Assembly: GCA_938018185.1 (NCBI GenBank) | Contig: CALIIW010000012.1 | Location: 1-50,455, forward strand | DNA from: an uncultured Saprospiraceae bacterium | Lineage (GTDB): Bacteria > Bacteroidota > Bacteroidia > Chitinophagales > Saprospiraceae | Direction of reading: 5' to 3' | Length of the DNA: 50,455 nucleotides | Shown here: positions 27,008-34,488 of the stretch, piece by piece | Layout: each line of letters opens with the position of its first letter | How positions within the stretch are numbered: the stretch's first letter is position 1 | The notes under the pieces: generated by a model | Told to the model about the DNA's origin: nothing | The model's database searches: none | Seen by the model: only the letters and a program-made list of their open reading frames with translations | Position numbers and translations under genes: made by a program

Positions 27008-28146
27008 TACTTGAAGTAAGTTGTAATTTTATCGGTAATGAAATTCATCATTTCTACATCCATCTCAGTATGAATAGGTAGGGACAAAACTTCTTCGCAT
27101 AATTTTTCTGCAACAACATGTTCCTTGCCTGAATAAAATTCGCTAAAAGCTTCCTGTTTGTAAAGTGGAATTGGATAGTATATCATGCTTGGTATCCCAT
27201 GAGATTTTAAAAACTCCTGGAGTCCATTTCTATGGAAATTTTTAACCTTAAGTGTATACTGGTGGAAGACATGGGATGAAAATGGATTCCTAACTGGTAT
27301 TTCCAAATGCTCAATACTAGCAAGTGCTTTATCATAATGATCAGCTACTGTTCTTCTTGCTTGAGCATATTTATCTAGTCGTTTTAATTTTATTTCTAAA
27401 ACCGCTGCTTGAATAGAGTCCAACCTTGAATTCACGCCAATTACAGAATGATGGTATTTTTTCTTTTGACCATGATTTGCAATCATTCTGATGCGTTGGG
27501 CAAGCTCATCATCGTTGGTAAATAATGCCCCACCATCTCCGTAGCAGCCTAAATTTTTTGAAGGATAAAAAGAAGTACAACCTATATGACCTATCGTTCC
27601 AACCTTTTGCTTCTTCCCACTTTCAAAAGTATAGTCTGCCCCAATTGCTTGTGCATTATCTTCTATCACAAACAACTTATGTGATTTTGCAAAGGCCATG
27701 ATAACTTCCATGTCAGCTGATTGGCCAAAAAGATGAACAGGAACTATGGCTTTTGTCTTTTCTGTTATAAATGGTTTGATGAGATCTACGTTGATATTAT
27801 AACTATCTTCGTAAACATCAACCATCACAGGTTTTAAATTTAATAAAGCTATTACCTCTGCTGTTGCTACATAAGTGAAAGATGGAACTATAACTTCATC
27901 CCCAGCCTTTAAGCCAGCAGCCATCAAGGCAATTTGCAAAGCATCGGTTCCATTGCCACAAGGAATTACATGGGCTACTTTTAGATATTTCTCTAAGGAA
28001 GATTGAAAAGATTTTACTTTAGGTCCATTTATAAATTGAGCAGAATCAATTACTTCACTGATCGATTTATCTACTTCTTTTTTTATCTTTTGATATTGCC
28101 CCTGCACATCAACCATCTGTATTTTTCTATCCAAGATCACATCCAT
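27007..28146 (-). CDS. WbpE-like PLP sugar aminotransferase
   Basis: The 379-residue DegT/DnrJ/EryC1 aminotransferase has IPCGNGTDALQIALMAAG, IEDNAQAIGADY and the PLP lysine K197 in SFYPSKNLGCYGDGG. It should install the 3-amino group on a UDP-3-keto-uronic acid (WbpE/WlbC role). Transcriptional order is dehydrogenase, WbpE, WbpD, WbpB with gaps of 79, -1 and 6 nt, so the four act as one pathway block. Confidence 0.87.
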   Translation of the reverse strand: MDVILDRKIQMVDVQGQYQKIKKEVDKSISEVIDSAQFINGPKVKSFQSSLEKYLKVAHVIPCGNGTDALQIALMAAGLKAGDEVIVPSFTYVATAEVIALLNLKPVMVDVYEDSYNINVDLIKPFITEKTKAIVPVHLFGQSADMEVIMAFAKSHKLFVIEDNAQAIGADYTFESGKKQKVGTIGHIGCTSFYPSKNLGCYGDGGALFTNDDELAQRIRMIANHGQKKKYHHSVIGVNSRLDSIQAAVLEIKLKRLDKYAQARRTVADHYDKALASIEHLEIPVRNPFSSHVFHQYTLKVKNFHRNGLQEFLKSHGIPSMIYYPIPLYKQEAFSEFYSGKEHVVAEKLCEEVLSLPIHTEMDVEMMNFITDKITTYFK

Positions 28147-28225
28147 TTATCCAATTAATTTAGGAGCCAATAATATTATTTCCTTTTAGGTGTTGAAACT
28201 CAATAATTAATTGAGCGATTAGTTT

Positions 28226-29578
28226 TTAAAGCCTCCAATATTCAATTCCAGGTAGCTGATTTGCTTCAAAGACTGCTTTAATGTCAACCAAAATCGGATT
28301 TTCTTTCATAATTGATTTAAACCAATCTACATCCTTTGTCACATATTCTTCATGATTAACAGCTACAATAACAGCGTCATAATCTGAAGAAATATTGTCC
28401 ACCAAAGTAAGATTATATTCATGTGCTACTTCGTTAGGGGAGGCATATGGATCTGTCACGTGCACATGAATTGAATAACTCATTAGTTCGCGAATGAGAT
28501 CAACAACTTTGGAATTCCTTATGTCTGCTACGTTTTCCTTAAAGGTGATTCCCTTTACCAATATCTTTGTATTTCCCGGATTCTTACCCTTTTCAATCAA
28601 TAATTGAACAAGTCTTTTAGCGACAAATGATGGCATGAAATCATTGATTCGTCGTCCACTGGCAATCACCTGAGGATCATAACCCAGTTGCTTTGATTTG
28701 TGCAATAAATAATATGGATCAACGCCTATACAATGTCCCCCAACTAGGCCAGGATAAAACTTTAAGAAATTCCATTTTGTACCTGCAGCTTTTATTACTT
28801 CATGTGTATCTATTCCCATTCTATCAAAGATGATAGATAGCTCATTCATCAATGAAATATTCAAATCTCGCTGAGTATTTTCAATCACTTTTGCAGCTTC
28901 AGCAACTTTGACTGAAGAAGCTTCATAAATACCTGCTTCAATAATATGTCCATACACTTTTCCAATCTCACTACTAGATTCTTCATCGCATCCAGAAACG
29001 ATCTTGGTGATCTTTGTCAAAGTTCGCACTTTGTCTCCTGGTACAATTCGCTCTGGTGAATAACCATATTTAAAGTCAACTCCTGCTATCAATCCTTTAT
29101 CAGAATCCCCTTCCACTATTTGACCTTCTGCTGTAGCATAAGACCTCCTATTAATAGTTTGATTGACTAATGCTGGCAAACAATCCTCCTCTGTACATCC
29201 TGGATAAACCGTCGATTCATAAACTACATAATCCCCTGGTTTAATTGAACGGCCTACGGTTTCTGAAGCTTTTAATAAAGGAGTTAAGTTTGGTACCTTA
29301 TGCTCATCTATGTCTGTAGGAACAGCAATAATGAAAAAATGAACTTTTTTCAATTCCTCTTCAGAGGTAGTAAAAATAATGTCTTTATTTTCAAAAGCAG
29401 AGCCTTCCAATTCCTGAGATGGGTCAATCCCTTGATTCATCTGAGCAACTCTTTTTTCATTAATGTCAAATCCTACAACGCTAAAATGCTTTGCAAATTC
29501 CAATGCAATTGGTAAGCCTACATATCCTAAACCTATGACACCAATTTTTTTCCTTTTTTCTAGTAATTCTGAATACAT
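28226..29578 (-). CDS. Nucleotide-sugar 6-dehydrogenase (TviB/WbpA/WbpO type)
   Basis: The 450-residue protein has the Rossmann motif IGVIGLGYVGLPIALEFAK, a YESTVYPGCTEE segment, and the catalytic cysteine in GLVGGHCIGVDPYYL. It oxidises the C6 hydroxyl of a UDP-HexNAc to the uronic acid. The family includes UDP-GlcNAc and UDP-GalNAc dehydrogenases. WbpE/D/B downstream favours UDP-GlcNAc, but TviB-like sequence features leave UDP-GalNAc open. It lies 36 nt after cysN. Confidence 0.9.
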   Translation of the reverse strand: MYSELLEKRKKIGVIGLGYVGLPIALEFAKHFSVVGFDINEKRVAQMNQGIDPSQELEGSAFENKDIIFTTSEEELKKVHFFIIAVPTDIDEHKVPNLTPLLKASETVGRSIKPGDYVVYESTVYPGCTEEDCLPALVNQTINRRSYATAEGQIVEGDSDKGLIAGVDFKYGYSPERIVPGDKVRTLTKITKIVSGCDEESSSEIGKVYGHIIEAGIYEASSVKVAEAAKVIENTQRDLNISLMNELSIIFDRMGIDTHEVIKAAGTKWNFLKFYPGLVGGHCIGVDPYYLLHKSKQLGYDPQVIASGRRINDFMPSFVAKRLVQLLIEKGKNPGNTKILVKGITFKENVADIRNSKVVDLIRELMSYSIHVHVTDPYASPNEVAHEYNLTLVDNISSDYDAVIVAVNHEEYVTKDVDWFKSIMKENPILVDIKAVFEANQLPGIEYWRL

Positions 29579-29614
29579 CTTTTAGAATTTATTCTCCTTG
29601 TAAATTATACTTGT

Positions 29615-30895
29615 CTATATGATCATTCCCGCGCCAACCGTATTGTTTGTTGCTTCATCAACCAAAATCACAGATCCTGTAATTCTGTTTTGACGATACT
29701 CATCAATAAAAACTGGCTTAGTTGTGCGAATGACTACTCGCGCAATGTCATTCATTTTAATCGTCTTTTCTTCTAGATTTCTATGAAGGGTATTGATATC
29801 AAGTTTGTACCTAACCTCCTTGACCATACACCTAGTATCTTGTGTTGTATGTAAGAGTGCATATTTTCCTTTCTCTTGCAATGGTGTCTCGCCAAACCAA
29901 CAAATCATTGCTTCAACATCCTGCGTATTATTTGGTTTGTTATTGACTCTCACAATCATATCACCACGACTTACATCTACATCATCTTCTAATAACAAAG
30001 TTACCGACATTGGTGGAAATGCTTCTTCAATTTCTCCTTCGATGGTATCGATCGCTTTGATCTTTGAAGTAAATCCTGATGGCAACATCATAACCTCATC
30101 TCCTTTCTTAAATACACCTCCTGCGATTCTACCAGCGTATCCCCTATAATCATGATACTCATCAGTATTTGGTCTAATAACATACTGTACTGGAAAACGG
30201 CAGTCTATAAAATTGTGGTCAGATCCAATGTGTACATTCTCCAAATAGTACAACAAGGTAGATCCTTCATACCAGTCCATATTTTCAGATCTATCAACTA
30301 CATTATCACCCAATAAAGCGGACATTGGAACAAAATGTAAATCTTTTACCTCCAGTCTTGAAGCAAATTTTTCAAAGTCTTCCTTGATCTTCAAATAATC
30401 TTCCTCTCTAAAATCAACCAAATCCATCTTGTTGATACAAACAACTAAATGTGGGATTTGCAAAAGAGAAGCTATGATTGCATGTCTCTTAGTTTGTTCT
30501 ACTACACCATGTCTTGCATCTATCAAAACCAAAGCTACATTTGCTGTAGAAGCCCCAGTTACCATATTTCTGGTATACTGAATATGCCCTGGTGTATCTG
30601 CGATTATAAATTTTCTCTTTGGTGTAGAAAAATATCTATAAGCTACATCAATTGTTATTCCTTGCTCTCTTTCAGCTTTCAATCCATCTGTCAACAAAGC
30701 TAAATTAACGCCCTCTTCTCCCCTTCTCAAACTACTCGCTTCCATCGCTTCGTATTGATCTTGATAAATTGACTTACTATCATATAGCAATCTTCCAATT
30801 AGTGTTGACTTACCATCATCCACAGATCCTGCTGTTGTAAAACGTAGCAATTCTGTGTTGTCTAATTCTTTTTTTATTTCGTCTGTTAATGACAT
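29615..30895 (-). CDS. cysN: Sulfate adenylyltransferase subunit 1 (GTPase)
   Basis: The 426-residue EF-Tu-like GTPase is the regulatory subunit of ATP sulfurylase, which makes APS from sulfate and ATP. G1 GSVDDGKST lies at residues 23-31, G3 DTPGH at 100-104 and G4 NKMD at 155-158, followed by beta-barrel domains. It ends without a fused APS-kinase domain, consistent with the separate cysC. cysD lies upstream but is separated from cysN by an inserted four-helix-bundle gene. No cysH or sulfite reductase genes are in the window. Confidence 0.95.
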   Translation of the reverse strand: MSLTDEIKKELDNTELLRFTTAGSVDDGKSTLIGRLLYDSKSIYQDQYEAMEASSLRRGEEGVNLALLTDGLKAEREQGITIDVAYRYFSTPKRKFIIADTPGHIQYTRNMVTGASTANVALVLIDARHGVVEQTKRHAIIASLLQIPHLVVCINKMDLVDFREEDYLKIKEDFEKFASRLEVKDLHFVPMSALLGDNVVDRSENMDWYEGSTLLYYLENVHIGSDHNFIDCRFPVQYVIRPNTDEYHDYRGYAGRIAGGVFKKGDEVMMLPSGFTSKIKAIDTIEGEIEEAFPPMSVTLLLEDDVDVSRGDMIVRVNNKPNNTQDVEAMICWFGETPLQEKGKYALLHTTQDTRCMVKEVRYKLDINTLHRNLEEKTIKMNDIARVVIRTTKPVFIDEYRQNRITGSVILVDEATNNTVGAGMII

Positions 30896-31018
30896 TTTTT
30901 TTTGCTTTTGGCTATTGGCTGTTGGCCTTTAGCGAATGTTTTTAGATAAATTAAATGATGTTTATTCGGTTATGCGGTTAATTTGACTATTGGCTTTTTG
31001 CAATTGGCCATTAGCTGT
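30896..31018. repeat. Spacer carrying GCTATTGGC-type repeats (right flank of small gene on minus strand)
   Basis: The gap after the four-helix-bundle gene contains TTGGCTATTGGCTGTTGGCC near 30907-30927 and a second copy, GACTATTGGCTTTTTGCAAT, near 30984-31003. The inverse sequence sits on the other side of the gene at 31390-31426. A CGGTTATGCGGTTAAT pair near 30967-30982 resembles the tandem at 3522-3537. Confidence 0.55.
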
Positions 31019-31372
31019 TTAATAATTTAATTTGGATCTCAATGCGTTTAATTTCTTTTGTAGAAGTTGGATTTCTGAATAGGTACTTTCTAATTGTTTT
31101 TCTTCCAATAAACCTATTTTTTGAGCAAGTATCAATTGTGATTCAATTTCAAATGCTGAACCCAAAGATATTTCAATAAACCTTTTAAATTCCTTTTCAG
31201 AAGATCTACTACATCCTTCTGCTATATTCGAAGAAATACTTACAACTGCTCTTTTAAGTTGAGATTTAAAACCAAACCTCTCATCATCAGGAAGCAGCGC
31301 GGATAATTGATAAATACTTGTACCCAATTCTATAGCAAGTTTCCAAATTTCATAGTTTCTAAAATTTCTCAT
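31019..31372 (-). CDS. Four-helix-bundle protein (23S rRNA intervening-sequence/S23 family)
   Basis: The 117-residue protein has the family pattern FRNYEIWKLAIELG at the start, the central block SSNIAEGCSRSSEKEF, and E-rich helices to the end. Members form oligomeric four-helix bundles; relatives include IVS-encoded proteins and the Avd accessory factor of diversity-generating retroelements, but the cellular role of the free-standing proteins is not established. It interrupts the cysD-cysN pair and is flanked on both sides by inverted GCCAATGGC/GCTATTGGC repeats. That layout suggests an inserted element rather than a sulfur gene. Confidence 0.85.
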   Translation of the reverse strand: MRNFRNYEIWKLAIELGTSIYQLSALLPDDERFGFKSQLKRAVVSISSNIAEGCSRSSEKEFKRFIEISLGSAFEIESQLILAQKIGLLEEKQLESTYSEIQLLQKKLNALRSKLNY

Positions 31373-31429
31373 AGCTTATTATAATCCAACAAAAAGCCAA
31401 TGGCAAAAGGCCAATAGCCAATGGCTGTA
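31373..31429. repeat. Inverted flank repeat of the four-helix-bundle gene
   Basis: The segment 31390-31426 reads AAAAAGCCAATGGCAAAAGG and then CCAATAGCCAATGGC. It is close to the reverse complement of the repeats on the far side of the small gene (30907-31003). It can also fold on itself, because GCCAATGGC and GCCAATAGCC are partly palindromic. Confidence 0.55.
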
Positions 31430-32332
31430 CTAAAAGTACCCCAGCTTCTTCCTATCCTCCATACTCGTTTCCGAACGCTTATCATCCGTTCTACCGCCTC
31501 TCTCAGTCATCCTTGTCGTAGCTACTTCTTCGATGATGTCGCCAATAGTTTCTGCCTTGGATAACCAAACACCTGTGCAGGTCATATCTCCAATTGTTCT
31601 ACAACGAACAGTCATTTCCTTTACTACCTCACCAGGTCTTTTTTCTATGTAATCGCAATCTGCCAAAAGGGTACCGTCTCTTTCGAAAACTTTTCTTTTG
31701 TGTGCAAAATATAAGTTTGGCAACCTTACTTCTTCTAGTGCCAAGTATTGCCATACATCCAACTCTGTCCAGTTTGAAATTGGGAAAATTCTGAAGTGCT
31801 CTCCAAATCTTTTCTTACCGTTGAAAAGATTCCATAATTCTGGACGTTGATTTTTAGGATCCCATTGGCCAAATTCATCTCTGTGAGAAAAGAATCTTTC
31901 TTTTGCTCTAGCTTTCTCTTCATCTCTTCTTGCACCTCCTAAAGCTGCATCGAATTTGCCTTTTTCAAGGGAAGCTAAAAGCACATTGGTTTGCAAGCCA
32001 TTTCGACTAGCATTAATTCCTTGCTCTTCAACTTGGACACCTTCATCGATTGAGTCTTGTACAGAACCAACGATAAGTCTAGCACCTGTTTCTTCTACCA
32101 AAGAGTCTCTGTACTCGATTGTCTCTGGAAAATTGTGGCCGGTATCAATGTGTAATAAAGGGAATGGTATTTTTCCTGGAAAGAAAGCCTTCTTTGCCAA
32201 ATGAACCATTAGAATGGAGTCTTTTCCTCCAGAAAACATCAGAACAGGATTCTCAAATTGAGCTGCTACTTCCCTCAATATAAAAATGGATTCTGATTCT
32301 AATTCACGTAAGTGATTTAATTGATAATTCAT
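31430..32332 (-). CDS. cysD: Sulfate adenylyltransferase subunit 2
   Basis: The 300-residue catalytic subunit of ATP sulfurylase belongs to the PP-loop N-type ATP pyrophosphatases. The PP motif SGGKDS is at residues 34-39, followed by LLHIDTGHNFPETIEYRD. The C-terminal RMTERGGRTDDK/SETSMEDRKKLGYF region is standard. It follows cysC by 9 nt. With CysN and CysC it produces PAPS, the sulfate donor for the sulfotransferases of this locus. Confidence 0.96.
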   Translation of the reverse strand: MNYQLNHLRELESESIFILREVAAQFENPVLMFSGGKDSILMVHLAKKAFFPGKIPFPLLHIDTGHNFPETIEYRDSLVEETGARLIVGSVQDSIDEGVQVEEQGINASRNGLQTNVLLASLEKGKFDAALGGARRDEEKARAKERFFSHRDEFGQWDPKNQRPELWNLFNGKKRFGEHFRIFPISNWTELDVWQYLALEEVRLPNLYFAHKRKVFERDGTLLADCDYIEKRPGEVVKEMTVRCRTIGDMTCTGVWLSKAETIGDIIEEVATTRMTERGGRTDDKRSETSMEDRKKLGYF

Positions 32333-32341
32333 TTTAATTAA

Positions 32342-32950
32342 TTAAATGGTTTTATTGGTAACTGCAATTTTTGCAATTACATTATCAAATATTTTTTGTG
32401 CTGCCTCTTCGACTGTGCACTCATCTGTTTTAATTTCAACATCAGGACTAACTGGTGCCTCGTAAGGTGAATCTATTCCTGTAAAGCCTTTAATTTCTCC
32501 AGCTCTAGCCTTTTCATACAATCCTTTTACATCTCTAGATTCACAAACCTCTAATGGCGCATTGATATAAACTTCTATGAAATCATCAGCCCCAATAGTA
32601 GACTTTGCAAAATCTCTACTTACTTTAGTTGGACTAATAAAAGAGCAAATTGTTATAAGACCAGAATGCAGATACAATTTACCAATTTCTGCTATTCTTC
32701 TAATGTTTTCTTCTCTATCTTCTATTGTAAAGCCCAAATTACTATTGATTCCACTCCTTATATTATCACCATCTAAAACTTGGCAAAGAAAACCTTCGTT
32801 ATATAATTTTCTTTCTAGCTCTTGAGCAATAGTACTCTTTCCAGATCCTGATAAGCCTGTTAACCAAAGCACTTTTGATTTTTGATTTAATAATTTTTCT
32901 CTATCGGCTCTTTGCAAGAGCCTATCAAATATTGGATGTATGTTATTCAA
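32342..32950 (-). CDS. cysC: Adenylylsulfate (APS) kinase
   Basis: The 202-residue protein has Walker A GLSGSGKST at residues 32-40. The APS-binding segment DGDNIRSGINSNLGFTIEDR and the lid region FTGIDSPYEAPVSPD are also present. It phosphorylates APS to PAPS in the cytoplasm. It is coupled by 4 nt to the DUF2061 gene upstream and lies 9 nt before cysD. Free-standing CysC next to sulfotransferases favours PAPS use for sulfation over reduction (inference). Confidence 0.96.
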   Translation of the reverse strand: MNNIHPIFDRLLQRADREKLLNQKSKVLWLTGLSGSGKSTIAQELERKLYNEGFLCQVLDGDNIRSGINSNLGFTIEDREENIRRIAEIGKLYLHSGLITICSFISPTKVSRDFAKSTIGADDFIEVYINAPLEVCESRDVKGLYEKARAGEIKGFTGIDSPYEAPVSPDVEIKTDECTVEEAAQKIFDNVIAKIAVTNKTI

Positions 32951-33204
32951 TTTTTTAATATTTTATTTAATCCGATTATTCTTCTTATGCTTCCTCTTGG
33001 AGCTAGCTGCCAAAGACGTTCATGAAAATAATAAATAAACATTTTTGCAAAAAATTCTATTCCTCCAACTTTCAGCGCATTGCTTATATCTCCAAAAACA
33101 AAATATGCAATTGTTACTGTAGTCGTAGTCGCTATGATTCGCCAAGAAATAGTTTTCAAAATACTCCTTATTGGCGACTCTTTTTTATATTCTATTTTTT
33201 CCAT
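32947..33204 (-). CDS. DUF2061 small membrane protein
   Basis: The 85-residue protein matches the DUF2061 pattern: S-x-x-RSILKTISWRI near residues 10-22, a hydrophobic helix (ATTTTVTIAYFVFG), a second segment (KVGGIEFFAKMFIYYFHERLW) and a basic tail. DUF2061 genes recur next to cysC/cysN in many bacteria, but the function is not established. The 4-nt ATGA overlap with cysC indicates co-translation. A role in sulfate supply or PAPS metabolism at the membrane is inference. Confidence 0.85.
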   Translation of the reverse strand: MEKIEYKKESPIRSILKTISWRIIATTTTVTIAYFVFGDISNALKVGGIEFFAKMFIYYFHERLWQLAPRGSIRRIIGLNKILKN

Positions 33205-33295
33205 TCTTGATAGGGCTCCGCCTCAGAAAAGTCCCAAAAACTTTTCTCCCGACTGGATATTTATTTCGTTTATAATCAATTATATAAATAAGAAG
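33205..33295 (-). promoter_or_regulatory. Leader-like gap with hairpin before the cys genes
   Basis: Arms GAAAAGT (33226-33232) and ACTTTTC (33240-33246) form a perfect 7-bp hairpin in the gap between the antiterminator gene and DUF2061/cysC. No U-tract follows in the minus direction, so it is not a standard terminator. It could be a pause or processing site. Confidence 0.3.
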
Positions 33296-33856
33296 CTAGG
33301 CTAGCGCCATGGTCTTCTTAACAATTTTTCTTATGTCTTTTGGATTAATCTCTAATAAAAGATTGTACCCTATTTTATTCAATTGCAACAGAAAATTTTT
33401 CTTTCCTTTCTTGTTCAACAATTTGCCCTTCAAACCACTTAAACTTCCAGACACAACCTCAACCATATCTCCACGCTCATAACTATGGTTCTCTAAATCA
33501 ATTTCCATGTTTTCGCCAACAATTCTTCTTACAATTTCAATCTCATGATCTGGAATTGATATCATATTTTTTGAAAAGCAAACAAAATCAACCACTCCTT
33601 CCGCATCTTTTACAATACGATACTGCTCTTTAGTAATTTTTACAAAAAGATAACAGCTGAACAATGGCATTTCAACCAACTTCTTTTTCTTAGCATAGAT
33701 TTTATATAATTTTTGTAAAGGAAGATAGGTCTGTATTCCTTTTCTTTCAAGATCGGCAAAAACCACTTTTTCACGTTTATAGCGTGTGTAAACAGCAAAC
33801 CACTTGGCTTGTGTTTTATCTAAATGATTTTCGTATGATTGATCTCCCAATTTCAC
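33296..33856 (-). CDS. UpxY-family (NusG-like) transcription antiterminator
   Basis: The 186-residue protein has an N-terminal NGN domain (KWFAVYTRYKREKVVFADLE, then YLPLQKLYKIYAKKKK and PLFSCYLFVKI) and a C-terminal KOW region (SYERGDMVEVVSGSLSGLKGKL). UpxY/RfaH-like proteins in Bacteroidota bind RNA polymerase early in capsule operons and let it read through to distal genes. It is near the 5' end of a locus of more than 30 kb, where processivity would matter. It follows the winged-helix gene by 15 nt. Confidence 0.92.
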   Translation of the reverse strand: MKLGDQSYENHLDKTQAKWFAVYTRYKREKVVFADLERKGIQTYLPLQKLYKIYAKKKKLVEMPLFSCYLFVKITKEQYRIVKDAEGVVDFVCFSKNMISIPDHEIEIVRRIVGENMEIDLENHSYERGDMVEVVSGSLSGLKGKLLNKKGKKNFLLQLNKIGYNLLLEINPKDIRKIVKKTMALA

Positions 33857-33871
33857 TTACAAAAAGTTAAT

Positions 33872-34411
33872 TTAATCTAAATTCTTTGCCCAAATCAAAA
33901 GTGGCTCAGTGTCAAATTGTTCCCAGTGAATATTGTTTTCATCCAATTCTTTATATATGATATACCTTATCTTTCTTTTGATTAAATCTTCCGCTTTTCC
34001 AACCAACTTGATCAAATATTCTTGATCAATATTTCCTACAAATATCAAATCAATAATCTGACTATCTAATCCCTTTGCGAATGTACCTGTCAAATAAACA
34101 GAGTCAACTTCACCCAACCTTTTGACAACATTAGTAACAATGCTGTCAAGGCCTATATGCTTTAACAATAAACTATTGATTTCACCAAATAAGGGGTGTT
34201 GTGTATTAGCTTGAAAGATCTTTTTATTGCCTTGCAGTGCTGAAGTTAACATTCCAGCATCTTCAAGCCTATTCAACTCAAGCCTGATCGCATTAGTTGA
34301 TTCTCCAAACTCTGTCTCTAAACCTCTCAAATAAGCCTTGTTTCGGCTATTTAAGAAGAATTTAAGCAAAAGCTTGATCCTTGTTTTGTTAGAAATAAGA
34401 GTTTCTATCAT
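33872..34411 (-). CDS. Winged-helix regulator with degenerate nucleotidyltransferase-like domain
   Basis: In the 179-residue protein, residues 1-75 look like an ArsR/MarR-type winged helix (KTRIKLLLKFFLN, AIRLELNRLEDAGML, GNKKIFQANTQHPLF). Residues about 90-179 resemble a MNT-like nucleotidyltransferase fold with VYLTGTFAKGLDS. The usual second metal-binding Asp pair is reduced to a single D in SQIIDLIFVG, so catalysis is doubtful. It sits between Wzz and UpxY genes at the head of the locus and probably controls its transcription. Confidence 0.75.
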   Translation of the reverse strand: MIETLISNKTRIKLLLKFFLNSRNKAYLRGLETEFGESTNAIRLELNRLEDAGMLTSALQGNKKIFQANTQHPLFGEINSLLLKHIGLDSIVTNVVKRLGEVDSVYLTGTFAKGLDSQIIDLIFVGNIDQEYLIKLVGKAEDLIKRKIRYIIYKELDENNIHWEQFDTEPLLIWAKNLD

Positions 34412-34488
34412 AATTGAGTAGCAAATCTACTCATTATGTATCGTAAAAACAAGATGTAATTGTATAAAAATACTACTCGAACTGGCAA

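Noticed and set aside
28190-28216. ATTGAGCG match to the iteron and a CTCAAT/ATTGAG palindrome between the dehydrogenase and WbpE-like genes
   Set aside because: Only 8-9 bases match and the AAAGCTAG half is missing; a single short match so far from the origin is likely chance.
31019-31372. Four-helix-bundle gene as a diversity-generating retroelement accessory (Avd)
   Set aside because: No reverse transcriptase, template repeat or variable repeat is visible nearby.
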